From Owenia fusiformis (Eukaryota > Annelida > Polychaeta > Sabellida > Oweniidae): a DNA stretch of 64,000 nucleotides. Numbering within the stretch: the stretch's first letter is position 1; the number at the start of each line of letters is the position of its first letter. Shown here piece by piece: positions 1-12,649 of this stretch. The notes under the pieces are model-generated. The model saw nothing but the letters and a program-made list of their open reading frames with translations. It was not told the DNA's origin and did no database searches. The position numbers were made by a program, and so were the translations under genes. Where the stretch lies: assembly GCA_903813345.2 (NCBI GenBank), contig CAIIXF020000008.1, positions 9,143,278 to 9,207,277 on the forward strand. Reading direction: 5' to 3'.

Positions 1-107
1 ATATTCTAGAGTAGCTGAAAATATATAAATAAATTATGAATAACAACTCTTTTATTAAATTAGAAGAATGATTTAAAGTAGAAAAGAATTAATATAGCTT
101 ATAGGAA

Positions 108-277
108 ACCAGTAAAGTGGAACACCTCTAGAAGTAGAACACCTCTGTTAGTACATTTTTTAGAGACTCAAGACTGACTGACTTAATGTTAAATGAGCCT
201 CTATAAGTGGAACACCTCCCAAGTGGAACACTTTTTAGATGTACCAAAAGTGTTCCACTTAGACAGGTTTTACTGTA
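108..277. repeat. degenerate pogo-like element end
   Basis: The stretch ends with a copy of the motif TTAGACAGGTTTTACTGTA at about 258-277 and repeats the phrase GTGGAACACCTC several times. The same AGACAGGTWTTACTGTA end recurs near 33950, 35680 and 35900 and, inverted, near 56947. Ends reading CAGTAAAACCTGTC are typical of pogo/Tigger-type elements, so I infer a decayed terminal fragment. No transposase is visible. Confidence 0.4.
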
Positions 278-525
278 TTTACCATTGAAAAGCTAACAAA
301 GAGGTCATACTATATGCCATGATTCTTGATTCATGATTTTCAATTGTCTTTCAATCTGTAATCATTTCCATTTGGCTCACTTCATATGTTATGGTATATG
401 ATATAGTTTTGTTTAATCAATGTTAATACTTCATGACAGGAACTAAAACTTATCAAAATGATACTACTTAGGGGTGGGGAATTGCAAGATCTTGGAAATT
501 CAAAGAAAATGAGTCCCATGTCATG

Positions 526-857
526 AAAGATGATGTAAATATAATTTCATTAACACAATCTTGTTGAATAATGCCATATCATGCGGAAACCAAATTTAGT
601 TTTGAAAGGTAGATGCAAATATGATGAAGGTGCATGTATATAATTTGATTAATCAAAAATGGAGCCACTTATAAACTTGAACATGTAATTATAAAAAAAA
701 TATTATTCTGAATTAAAAATATATAAAAGATGATGTAAATAAAATTTCATTAACACAATCTTGTTGAATAATGCCATATCATGCGGAAACCAAATTTAGT
801 TTTAAATGGTAGATGCAAATATGATGAAGGTGCATGTATATAATTTGATAATCAATT
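526..857. repeat. direct duplication, two ~132-bp copies
   Basis: Positions 526-659 and 726-856 are nearly identical, both starting AAAGATGATGTAAAT and ending near GTATATAATTTGAT. They are offset by about 200 bp and separated by an AT-rich spacer. The copies differ at only a few bases, so the duplication is recent. No gene or terminal repeats are visible. Confidence 0.85.
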
Positions 858-1675
858 TTTTTCTTTTCAATGTTTTGTGCATATTTCACTTTAGGCATCA
901 TTGAGCAGATTTGCAATTGTCTTTAGGGTTCGTTTTTATTTCTCTGACCATCAATGTCAAATAGACTAGATTTGAGCAGAAAAAATAATCTTGATTCATA
1001 TCATTAAATATTCAAAATTTAGTCAAAGTGATATCATGTTAATCAAGATATGTGGTTTAAAAATTATTTATTAACTATGTGACTTCTAAGTCGGGGAGAT
1101 TCCCCTAAGACCCCATTAAGAAATATCCACTTAAACTGATGAATATTCAAGTTTATTAACTTTCTATTGCTATATCTGAACCCACTTAGCCACCTGGTGA
1201 TGAAACTGGTAACTCCCTACTGGCATCTGGGTTATTAAGTTGTGGCTTTATAAATGATTTCATCGATCACATTCATTCTATGTCTCCTAAATCTTGGATA
1301 TTGTGTCAATTCAATTTAAAACACCAATTTAAACATGAAATGTGTAGAATTTATTTCAAACCTTTTGAGTGCCTCTAAGTGCCTTAATTAGCAAATGCTG
1401 TCTTGTTATAAGTAGTCATGTGCGATTGATATTGAACTTTGGCAATAGGACTGTCACAAGACCATAATGAATCGATGCATCATTGGAACTTGACATTGGA
1501 AGCAAAATAATTGATTTTTTTATCATATCATGTGTCATGCTTAAAAATATTTAAACAATGATTCATAGATATCAAAATCAAAGCTCCAATTATCTTATTG
1601 ATATATACTACAAATGATGATATCTATGTTCTGTAGATTATAAATGCAATTTAAAATTGATAAAATGTTAAAAAT
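858..1675. other. non-coding stretch, nothing recognised
   Basis: AT-rich sequence without a convincing ORF, splice-flanked exon or repeat that I can recognise. Confidence 0.5.
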
Positions 1676-1846
1676 GTCATTCTTGTTAAGGGTATCATTC
1701 TTGTCGAGGGTATCATATTCATAAATAGTATCATTATTGTCGAGGGTATCATATTCATAAATAGTATCATTATTGTCGAGGGTGTCATTTTTATAGAGAA
1801 TCATTCTTTGAAAGGGCATCATTCTTGTAAAGAGTATCATATTTGT
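1676..1846. repeat. 36-bp tandem repeat (18-bp sub-motif)
   Basis: The phrase TTGTCGAGGGTATCAT alternates with ATTCATAAATAGTATCAT, giving a 36-bp period built from two related 18-mers. Because 18 and 36 are multiples of three the array stays open on the minus strand, giving an Asp/Asn/Thr-rich ORF that I do not regard as a gene. Confidence 0.75.
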
Positions 1847-2243
1847 CATCTAAAAAAAGAAATCCAATCCATTCATAATTTTGCCATAAATAAATTGGTA
1901 AGAAGAGAAATAGGGATAATATGAGACACAACTGATTATCTTATGCAAGATTCATACTAAGATGTATTTCTGTTTATCTGATTTATCAGAAATGTGAAAG
2001 ATTCATAAAGCAACATGAAATCATGTGAGTAGGATGATGTGAACTGATTGCTGGAAAATGAACTGTTTGTATATTTACACCTACTGTTGAGATTGTGTGT
2101 GTCATTGCTTTATGAAAATATGGAATATCTAGAAAATGTAAAGAGGATTAAAACCCAACTACAGTGTGGTGTTGGAGGGGTTTGAAATAACATCATGATA
2201 TCATCATGATATCATGATAAACCATGGCATCTCCTGTCATTCA

Positions 2244-2965
2244 AATGTCAAGAGGCTTTCTTAATATTCTTGTCCAGGTGCCTTCTTTTTCAAATAATAA
2301 GGCCTTCATTATTCTCAAGTCAAGAGGCCTTAGCTCACAAGCTATAAGCCTACATTCTCAAATCAAGAGGCCTTCATTCCCAAGCCAAGAGGCCTTCATT
2401 CTCAAATCAAGAGGCCTTGAGCCTTTATTCCCAAGCAAAGAGGCCTTCATTCTCAAGCCAAAGGGCCTTTATTCTCAAGCTAAAGGGCCTTTATTCCCAA
2501 GACAAGAGGCCTTCATTCTCAAGACAAGAGGCCTTTATTCTCAAGACAAGAGGCCTTCATTCTCATGCCAAGAGGCCTTAATTCTCTAGCCAAGAGGCAT
2601 CTGTTCTCAAGCTAAAGGGCCTTTATTCTCAAGACAAGAGGCCTTTATTCTCAAGACAAGAGGCCTTCATTCTCATGCCAATAGGCCTTAATTCTCTAGC
2701 CAAGAGGCATCTGTTCTCAAGCTAAAGGGCCTTTATTCTCAAGTCAAGTGGCCTTTATTCTCAAGCCAAAGGGCCTTTATTCTCAAGCTAAAAGGCATAA
2801 TTCCCAAGACAAGAGGCCTTCATTCTCAAGACAAGAGGCCTTTATTCTCAAGACAAGAGGCCTTTATTCTCAAGACAAGAGGCCTTCATTCTCAAGACAA
2901 GAGGCCTTTATTCTTAAGTCAAGTGGCCTTTATTCTCATTCATTCTCAAGTCATAAGCATTTATT
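2244..2965. repeat. 22-bp tandem array with GGCCTT core
   Basis: About thirty copies of a 22-bp unit of the form TTCTCAAGACAAGAGGCCTT plus two bases. The segment near 2586-2650 is repeated near 2698-2760, a higher-order duplication of about 112 bp. Since 22 is not a multiple of three, the frame closes into a 22-residue cycle (three units). The open plus-strand frames at 2224-2589 and 2748-3002 are by-products of that cycle. Confidence 0.9.
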
Positions 2966-4087
2966 TCAAGTCAGGAGACCATCACGGTCTCTTTCCAGCT
3001 GAAATCCAAGATAGAGAGTCATGAAATAATAAGTTATCTTTCCAATCTGACTTGACTGAGATTGCAAATTGCGAATTGAGACGAGCAATTACAGCCTATT
3101 TTAGGGCTGAAACTTGGAATGGTCACCTCGACTTATTCAATATTTCATTAGAAAATACCTTATTTAATCTCATCGCTCTCTCATGCATGAATTGATTTCA
3201 CATTCTCTCTAAATCATTTTCCTTGTTTCCATATCATTATCTTATATGATAGTATGGTCAGACATTGCTGATACAGACATATATTACATCAGTCTAATGC
3301 ATTAAATATGATGATATGATGATGATGATAATGATGATGATGATAATGGAAAAGAATTTAGAAAATGAAGCAATGTTGAAGCATCTGTCAAGACACCGAG
3401 AGCATATTCATCATCTGTTTTAACAACGTCATAATTTCCACCTTACTAATGATATTATTGACCTCACGGTCTAAATTAGCTGCACTATTTGTTTTGCTAG
3501 CTCAATTAATACCTTTCCATAAAGTGTCTTCTTGTTATACTAGTTATCTTCATGGACGATTTTGGGAAATAGTGATGCAGTAAGATATTAGAAAGAGGTG
3601 TGTCTCATTTATCAAGCAATCCTGATGGGTTCATAATACATGTACTATGATATGATGTTTTGGGGAATTTAAATTGAGAGGCCATTTTGGAATTATTTCA
3701 AGACAAGAGATTATAAACTCATATATATTTCAAACGAGAACACAAATTGGTAAATGAGTGTGAAATGTTGAAGTTATAGCCAAAAATTATATTTTACTTG
3801 ATAATGGTAGCTTTGAATAATCCATCATGAAAATCAAGTTTATTTCTTTTCGTATCTTGTTAATTTAGGTAATCTTAAAATAACTTAATACTCTAAGGGA
3901 CGCTTGGCTTTTTTGACTTCTGTATTACAATCACCAAAGGTCACTGACCTTAAAAAGACGATGTCTCTGAGGAAATAGTGCCTTAGAATACTCTTAAAAA
4001 AACAACGCTAGAATATTATTAGCCTATAGATAATTAAACTGATGAATTAGGTTAAGTTCATTACCCCATAGTTTGCGTAGTTCACTG
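2966..4087. other. non-coding stretch with ATG/ATGATA microsatellite
   Basis: The only recognisable item is an imperfect (GAT)n tract at about 3308-3347. The rest is AT-rich without a supported gene. Confidence 0.5.
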
Positions 4088-4280
4088 AACTTCACCAGAC
4101 AGGTATAGCAGCCACATGTTGCAGGTCTCTAAGCTCCTTCCTTCCTGTAAAACCCAAGCTCTCAGGATCAAACGCTGTGGCCTTTGCTAGAAGTCACCAA
4201 TTCCCATGTCGATCATACATTTCTACATCTATTTTTTCCAGTAATTTCCTCAAGGTTTCTGACTGTCTTCATGTCTGAAG
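4088..4280 (-). pseudogene. decayed hAT/ZBED-type transposase fragment
   Basis: One minus-strand frame reads KLLEKIDVEMYDRHGNW, an in-frame stop, then LLAKATAFDPESLGF and GRKELRDLQHVAA before another stop. The phrase L-A-x-A-x-x-x-D-P followed by a charged helix resembles the region of hAT-family (ZBED-like) transposases around the conserved ALDPRFK box. At least three in-frame stops interrupt about 60 codons, and the base composition is less AT-rich than the surroundings. I see no flanking inverted repeats. The family match is inferred from short similarity only; it could be a chance reading frame. Confidence 0.35.
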
Positions 4281-7200
4281 AGTCTATTCGTAAATAATAT
4301 GTCTCTGAACACTCATTAATGTCTATTCACTTTTGTGTTTTTCTTAGATTAATGTTCATTATTTAGTTAGCATCTTCAATCTCGATTTCTTGATGAATGT
4401 GTCTTCTCAAAGAACCTCGATTTTCTTAGATATGCGATCAGGTTGTTCTCCATAAGATCCAATGTTTTTTCACACACCTTCAAATAAAAATACAAATTCA
4501 ATCATTACAAAGTAGCCGTCTTATTTATTTTAAACTCTGAAATAAAATAGAAAATATCAATAGATAGTGATTTTTTATTTTGACCATATATTTTCATTCA
4601 AATCATTTTTCAAATCCAAAATCATAAATCATTCAGAAATGTTTGTATATTTTTCATTTGATCCAGTCAAAACAAACCATCTGCATGTATTTGAATATAC
4701 CTGTTTTATACTGGCCTATGTAGTTGTGCTCCATAAGTGCTTAATCTGATCAATTAATAACAAAATTGTAATACTTCTAAGTTTAATAACCCTAGCCCTG
4801 CAGATTGGCTCAGACAAGTGAAGACAACCTTTAAGCTAACTTATTCCGGCCTTAAGGATACCGTGAAATTGGATGACTGATATGTCATTGTTGGCGGCGA
4901 GATTTTATGCACTGCGTGGGAGTCAATTCATCGCAATATTGATTGCTTTTTTAACTCGATTTTTCAACCTAGATAATAAATGAAAGAACAGTTTCAATCA
5001 ATATTTGTCTATGCTATTCATTGCATACTCATGTACATATGAATTTGATGCAAGGATCAGTAAAGTCAATTGAAACCAAGAAATCCTTGAGAAAGGTATG
5101 AAAGCGAATGATCAACACCTCAATAAATTGGTATCTCCTAGGCTAACATAGGGTGGGATAATGATGAAATTCAATATACATACATAATCATCAGAGATGA
5201 GTAACTAATTAATTTGTGGAAAGGTTAATAGATGTGACTTTTATTAAGAGCTTCTTTGTTTCATAGGTTGCGACATAACAGATGATTATTACTCCCATAT
5301 TGTTTGCTATATAAACTTACATAAACGTAGGTGTCTGGCTAGAGTGTAACCTCTCTTACAAGTGACATTTATTTATCAATCGAGCAATCATTTCACCACA
5401 GGAGTTGCTCAAGCCGAGCCATACAGCCCAACAATGAGCAATGTCACCATTTTTATTGCTCTCTGTCATTGTTTGAGGTCATGAGCCTGGTGCCTCTGTT
5501 TATGTTTATATTAACTCAATTACAAATGTGTTGTTCCATACCCAACCTCAAAAAGCATTGATAAATAATGCTAAATGAGTCAGAACAAGTGAAATGAAGA
5601 TGGCCTAAGATGATGAGATTATATTAATTCAGAGTATAATTAACAACACCATTGATAGTATTATATAGTAAACTTCAGAAAAAATGTTCTTGCAAAATGC
5701 AAATTTTAAGATTACATTTAAAACTTTGACTTTGTGAAAATTTTATGAAAAATATTAAAAAATTGAAATGAGCACATTTTTTCGCAAACTTACTGAACCG
5801 GTAAATGCATAATCCAAGGGTAGAGTTAAGAAAAATTTGAAAAAGTAGGAAATGTAATGCAACATAATTTGAAAAACCATTTTATTTCGGATTATATATG
5901 CACTCTACCATAACATGTAAATATCCAGATATAACTATGAACAAGCCACAGGGTGAACAATATTGTAGATTTGGTTAGAATATCAATAAAGGTTGTGATT
6001 GATTCTAAATTTTCAAGAAATATTCCTTAAAATTTTAAAAAATGAATCTTTGATGGATTTGGCTGAAAATGCCTTAATAAGACTAAACATACAAGATTTT
6101 AAGACAGAAAACAAAATGGCAACCTTAGAATTTACCTAACATGCCAAAAAATTTATAAGTTCTAGATTATCATCAAGAAAAGTACATGAAAAGTTGATGT
6201 ATATTGCTGAAACAGTTTGGTGCAAATATATAGCACTAAAGATATTCCAGAAAAGATTCAAAAATGATAAATCCAAAACATCCATCTTTATTTCCACAGC
6301 ATGCCCAAAGACCAATCTGTTCTAGTTTGTCAAATCAAGAAACATTATGCAAAGGTTCAGGTAGGTTATCGCAAACAATTTCAGATCTCGGATTATGACT
6401 ATTTTCTGACAACAGAGGCAGGAACATCATTTAAATCCATTCATTATCTCAAAGAGAAATACACACAATGATAATAAAGTCAATCAGACTCAGAGCTAGC
6501 TTTAGCAATCAACCCATCAACATACTTTTTCAAAGATGTTGACCTCAGCTGCAATCATTTTTTACAATGTTAAATAGATCAATATTCTTTGTTTAGATAT
6601 ATCAATTAGTTCTTGAAAGGAAAGGAAAATTGAATTCCTTAAGATAACTGTTACCCGTGTTATATCTCCGTTGAAAAAACTCATGCTTTCCATTGGTTTC
6701 AGCTCATTTGGTCATCTTAATTCAGTATCATTTATTTCTAATTGTGCATTCAACAATATAAATAAAAAGATTGCACTTTTAGTGAAAATTAGGTCATAAC
6801 TTTTGAAAAAGTATGTTGATTGGTCCATTGCCCCTTGAATATCACCTGTCTGATTAACCTCATTGTCATTAGATGTACTTTACTTGGAGATATTGAATGT
6901 GTCTAAAAAGTATATCCATATGTTCATACATTCATTCATAACATTCAAACATTCATAATTCAAATTAGAATATCATATGAAATTGTTTGCGATAACCTAC
7001 AGGCTCCTTTGAAATGAGCTGAATGAGATCATTACATACCCTGATACTGTCTCTGATATTGTTTTTCTCATATTTCGTCCCACCTTAGGTGAGTGGATAC
7101 TTGGAATTCTGTCTAAGTAATACAAAAGCCTCCCACATATTTTTTCTGGAATCATTAATTTAAATGTACATGTTAATCGAGACTTCCGAACTAACCTTGA

Positions 7201-8339
7201 CGAGCTTGACTTTCTCTTATATAACCTTTTATTTTAAATAAATTTTGATCTATGTCTAATAAGTATATATAGAAAATAATGAGGCTTCATTTCCTATAAG
7301 TAACTAATTTCATTTCCCTTTCACATTCATAAAAGTCATGAAATCTACTTTTAAGATATTATCAACATTAAAACTGTTTAAGAATCGAATAGCTAGAAGG
7401 CGGTGCGGAAATTAGACTTAAATATAAACCTTATATATGATTGCCTTTACATTTTAAACCATTTTTACTCATTAAATGAAGAGCATGTAGACATCTTATT
7501 TCCCCGAAGGATAGATAAATACTAAGCAATCAGAGGGGCACGGCTGGTGACATTGCGAAGGACAATACAATTTATTTTTATGTTATGATACTTTTTTGTC
7601 AACCAGACCCAGAAGACAAATCAGATGAGGAGAGTATCATATACCTTAATTTAATTAGATGCATGCTTTATTTTTGTGAACTTGTAGATCTAAAAAATTC
7701 ACTGACTGAGATCTACATGTATGACAAAATTTCCAAGAACTTGTTGTTTCAAACCATACCAATACTATTAATATAAGCAAATGTCTTTTGGTGAAATTAT
7801 CTCAGGAATTCATGTCCATCAAAAATTATCTTGGAAAATAAAGCCTGGAATACTCATTGCATCAAAGATTGGGGGAGCAAGATAGGATCAAGGAATTTTC
7901 CAAATAAAACAGAAAAACTTGAGCAATGCAGACACCTTATCTAGAGTTCCTATCAAATTCAAATGGCCCTCAAAGGAATATGCCTTCGTCACCACACCAT
8001 GAAACCCCTCTTAGCACCTTGTTGAAGCCCCCTCTGGGTGCCTTTCATGGCAACATGATTCCAAATACATAACATTTACTCCCACATATGCGGTACCTGA
8101 AACCTAATTAAGCTCATTTCATAGGTTTCCTATTAACATCCCAGAAAACATGTGGGAAGTTGTTTACTTCATGATTAGATATTTCTCTGGTTTACGACCA
8201 ACCATCTTTTCTTCGCAAGTCACAATACAACTTAGTAATATTAAATTGTGGTTCCTACTGTAAGAGTACATAATATAAAACGACATAAAGATTCTTAAAT
8301 AAAAAGGCCCCCTAAAGATTTGTTCAATTTGAAAAATCA
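4281..8339. other. non-coding stretch, nothing recognised
   Basis: Long AT-rich intergenic or intronic DNA. Short ORFs at 4567-4749 and 7585-7776 have no recognisable content and no codon-like composition. No tandem array or paired terminal repeats were seen. Confidence 0.45.
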
Positions 8340-9120
8340 ACCTTTTGAATTTTCAAAGGTTACCAAAGGTCAACCAGAGGTCAATTTTCAAATTTAAAGT
8401 CAGACTTGAACTCCTAAGACCTAGTAGATTTCCCCAAAGCAAGTTGAAAAGGCTTCTTTTTTACCTTTATTTACCTTTCAATATCTCAAAATATGGGAAA
8501 AATTCCTCCAAACAGCAAAAGGCTATCACTTATAGAATATTAATATCTATCAGTATATAAAAGTTCAGCCAAAAATATTGATTTGAAAAGTTACTTTTTT
8601 AAACCTAAGTACATGAAGGTGTTTAGTGATTAAGCTGACCTAAATTTGAATCAAAAAACTTTTTTGACCTTTCGAAAGGTAACTGAAAGTCCAAAGGTCA
8701 AATCTTAAATCTAAGGTCAGATTTACACTGAGCCTTTTCAGACATTCATATCTCTAAATCCAGGCAAAATGTGTAGGCCGCAAAAGGTTACCACTTATAG
8801 TATACTAGTACATGTACTAATACCTATTTGTATGATGATATCCAAGAAAAAATATTGAAGTAAAGTGTCAAGTTTCGAGCGACTTAAAAAGACCTTAATT
8901 CTGAGCCTTTGAACTTGACCTAGATAAAAATCTTTTCCATCAAACTTCAACTCAGGTCCCTAATAGGAGCATATAGTAGACAAGGCATTAACATACAAAA
9001 TGGCACCACCTGCAATTTGTACAGATACCAAACACTGACTACCAAACACCAATCAAAAAAACTAAAAACTAAAAAAAAGTTTGAGACTATAACAATATGT
9101 CACCCCTTCTGGTGGTGACA
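8340..9120. repeat. dispersed repeat rich in AGGTCA half-sites, copy 1
   Basis: The block carries repeated AAAGGTCAAATCTTAAATCTAAGG-like phrases and finishes with AAGGCATTAACATACAAAATGG and GACTATAACAATATGTCAC. The same order of phrases recurs at 21540-22255, and its end segment again at 22999-23120. This is an interspersed family of unknown class. Confidence 0.6.
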
Positions 9121-9133
9121 TTATAAGTTATTG

Positions 9134-9258
9134 AATGATTTGAAGTGCAATACAGGATATATTCTGCTCGAGAAATACTGTATTGGAACAAGACAAAGTC
9201 GAGTGCCAATACAGAATATCGAGAGCAAAATATATCCTGTGTTGCACTTCAAATCATT
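9134..9258. repeat. short palindrome (hairpin) 1
   Basis: Outer arms of about 38 nt (start AATGATTTGAAGTGCAA, end TTGCACTTCAAATCATT) pair almost perfectly. Inside is a second pair, CTGTATTGG with CCAATACAG, leaving a loop of about 18 nt, AACAAGACAAAGTCGAGT. One of several short hairpins in the window with different arms but the same nested layout. Confidence 0.85.
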
Positions 9259-9328
9259 ACAAAACTATGGAGCATTTGCTTCAAAAATATAATATCATAT
9301 ATCCTCGAAAAAATTGAAAGTTTTACAT

Positions 9329-9660
9329 ACAGGGTGATACAAAAAATGCCAACCACATAATTAGTTGCAAGTTTTGTATGTATGATATCTGAATTCTTCT
9401 TTAAAACTAGGCTCCATGAATCAACTCCAGAAGAAGTTACAGATGAATATCTGAACCAGATGTACGTTTATAAAAAACAAAATTTCAAACATTTCTAACC
9501 CCATTCTCTTGATTTTGAATCATGATAACATGTAAGAGGGAATGCTTTGATATAATAATAATAAAGACGGAAAATCAAATAAGGAATAAAATAAAAAAAA
9601 TGCTCGAAAGCTCTTTAAAAGAGTCTCCTAATAATCTTTTACAGGTTGGGCCAAAAAGGG
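9329..9660. other. non-coding; two IS630/mariner-like end phrases
   Basis: ACAGGGTGATACAAAAAATG (9330) and ACAGGTTGGGCCAAAAAGGG (9641) resemble mariner-type termini but lie in the same orientation, so they do not define one element. No transposase ORF is present. Confidence 0.25.
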
Positions 9661-10267
9661 TAACCCAAACAAATCTTAACTCAGTCATCCAATATGGGTT
9701 TTAAGTCATATTTCACATAACTGAACCAATGTTCATTCATTCTCTTAAATTTCACTGGTCTATTTCCAATGCTTACGATTTTATAGCCATTTTATAACAT
9801 CATAAACTCAGACAATATTCTTTTTTATTCCATCCTAACTCATACATCATTTACAATTCATACGATATCATAAAATTGTTTTTCGTGTTTTCTTGAGTAA
9901 AATACATTGAGTAAAATACATTCTTCCAAGTCATCATTCTCACAAATTTAATGCAACAGAAAGAAACATGAATGAATGTGAATCGTCACAACCTGTGATA
10001 TAAATATTCTCGTTGTGCATAATGATAACAGATCTAACTAGACTGAGGAAAATGTGAAATGAAGTAGAACAAAATAACAATGCACAGGAAAAATATGACA
10101 ACATAAACATGAACTTCCTGCCGATATTACATATCATATTTCCCAATAATCATTAACAATACATTCTCTCTTACACATTAATCTGTAAATGCATTTTTAT
10201 TATCTAGCCTAACAGTAATGGTAATGACAAGCCGAATTAAATGTGAATTAAGTATGATTAAATAGTC

Positions 10268-10380
10268 TACCCTGTGAGCAGTCAAGTTATAAAATGTTAT
10301 ACAATGTGCCTAGTATGGACTATATAACCATTTAGCAGCCCCGCCCTAATGACCGGTGCCTGTGACAAAAAGGGCATCAG
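10268..10380 (+). mobile_element. truncated copy of the TTACCC-ended MITE family
   Basis: Starting at TACCCTGTGAGCAG it follows the 15605 element through TGCCTAGTATGGACTATAT, TTTAGCAGCCCCGCCC and GGTGCCTGTGAC, then similarity stops. The other terminal half is missing. No target-site duplication is recognised. Confidence 0.65.
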
Positions 10381-10437
10381 TTCAAAATAAAATCCTATTA
10401 TATATTTCATATCATCCATATGGACTGTTTTCCGCTT

Positions 10438-11395
10438 CATTATTCGTATTTTACTATATGTATTCGTAAATTGAACTTCTGTATTCGTTAAATGCACATT
10501 TATGTTCGTAACTTGAGTATTTTTATTCATTGTTTGTATTTTTTATTCGTTAATCTGATTTGTTACGTTAAAACGTATATGTCCATGTTTTATACCGAAA
10601 TACATTGAAAAGTCCTTAAAAGCATTTGTAAGTGACACAGTGTTTATCCGTATATAAATAAGTTTGAGTTCATGTTGTACCTTTATCCTTGTTTCTGTAA
10701 ATACATTAGTTTAATATCTAAGATAAGTTAATAACCAATTGAATATCAAATTTATCAAAGGATAGGTACCAGCCTTGGCATTTCATTTTTTAATTGTCAA
10801 ATTCATTTTCGTAACAAGGTAATATGTTTTTGTAAAAGTGCACACTTATTGTTCGTAAATATTGTCATTTGTATTCGTAAATTGCACTTTATATATTCTT
10901 TTTCATTGGTTCATTGAGATCACGTGATCATTCTCAATGACACATGGCCAAGCCATGATCAAAGTCATTACCCCCTACCCCACACATAAACCTAAAACTC
11001 TTGTGTCACGTGACTTGTGCCTCGAGACTTGCAGTTTATATTCGTTAACTCACATTTGTATTCATAAACTCACATTTATATTCGTAAAGTTTCATTTTAT
11101 TATTCGCTTAGTATTAATATTTTTTTGCTTTCTGCAATAATTCATAGGTAATATGTAAGATTATTATTCGTAAAAATACATTGCTTCGATAAAATATCAT
11201 AACTTTTTTGAAATTTACGAATTATAAGCTGTAGTTGACAGATAATAAATTGTTAGTTACAAATATTTCTAGACCTTACAGACATAAAATGCAACCGATT
11301 TTAGGATATATTTGTCTATTTGATGCATCATATATGTATTTGTAATCTAGGCATTTTATTTGTTAATGTTACATAAATATTCGTATAATGGAATT
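10438..11395. repeat. diffuse TATTCGTAAA repeat field
   Basis: The phrase (T)ATTCGTAAA or ATTCGTTAA, often followed by TTGCACTT or CTCACATTT, appears more than ten times over one kilobase at irregular spacing, including about 10444, 10477, 10852, 10874, 11040, 11081 and 11166. A further copy lies at 13855. It looks like a decayed minisatellite. Two CACGTGA sites (10920 and 11007) fall within it. Confidence 0.55.
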
Positions 11396-11589
11396 TATGT
11401 CAAACGAATAATGAAGCAGTTATGACGCTATACATCAAAGGTATAAATATTAGGGGAAGATTGAGGAATGTAAATGAGTTAACAAAACAGTGATGGATAC
11501 CATGTTGAAATGGACCATGGCCATACCATGGTATACCATGGTATGACCATGGTATACCATGGTATATGGCCATGAAATGCAATGAAATA

Positions 11590-11940
11590 CCATGGTAATA
11601 CCATGGCCGATCATGAACGTTAAATGGCACCATTGCATTTCATTGTTAACAGTGCGTTTTTAACATGGAGTTTTCCATTGAAAAAATACTGCCGTTTCGC
11701 AGTATTTCATGGTCAGAGACCATCAAATGCAATGATATCATGGTCAAGTTCTCGGCCATGATATCATTGCATTTGATGGTTTCTTGACTGTACTTCATTG
11801 CATTTGATGGTTTCTGACCATGAAATACTGTGAAACGGCAGTATTTTTTCAATGGGAAACTCCATGTTAAAAAAACGCTCCTGACCATGAAATGCAATGG
11901 TGCCATTTAACGATCATGATATACCATGGTATACCATGGT
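11590..11940. repeat. inverted repeat inside the CATGG block
   Basis: The left arm (CCATGG, GTTAAATGGCACCATTGC, ACATGGAG, AATACTGC/GCAGTATT, CATCAAATGCAATGATATC) returns inverted on the right, centred near 11750. Each arm contains its own small hairpin AATACTGCCGTTTCGCAGTATT, also present in decayed form at about 11966 and 12125. Confidence 0.85.
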
Positions 11941-12649
11941 CAATTAACATGTAATTTTGTATCTAAAAAATACCACCGTTTCACAGTATTTCATGGTCAA
12001 ATACCATCAAATGCAGTGATATCATGGTCTAGACATTTAACCATGATATGCAATGGAGCCATTTAATTATCACGATCTACTATGGTATACTGTGGAAACT
12101 ATACTTAAAATTTTGCATTTAAAAATACTGCTATTTTGCAGTATTTCATGGTTGCAAACCATCAAATGCAATGAAGTACAGTCAAGATGTTTAATCGAAG
12201 ACTGGAGGTTTGACTTACAAAATATTAAGTTGATCTCCTATTTAACCGACAACAGTCAAATAAAAGTAAAGCATAATTGTTTAACAAAAAAAAATTGTTT
12301 CTAGGGTTATTAACTTAATTATTCATAATAGAAATTAATTTATTAAATAAAGGAACAAAAGTATATAAAGTTGTGATTTTGATGAATATCAGAATCACTA
12401 ATTATAATAATTTGGTTATCTAATCAACATTAATTAATAAAGATATTTCATGTAAAAAATATTTTTTGAACATGGCCTTTCATTGTATTTCACTGCATTG
12501 CAAGAAAGATCATTGCATTTCATTGCATATCATGATCAATCATTGTATTTCATTGCATTTCATGGTTAAACGTGGTATTTCATTGCATTTCATGATCCAT
12601 TTCAACTCTGACCAATTTTAGACTTGAGACTCTTGTAGAGTTCTTTTTA

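Noticed and set aside
2224-3002. Plus-strand ORFs in the 22-bp array
   Set aside because: They follow the repeat period and contain only repeat-encoded residues.
9329-9660. Complete mariner element
   Set aside because: The two terminal-like phrases are in the same orientation, with no TA-flanked pair and no transposase.
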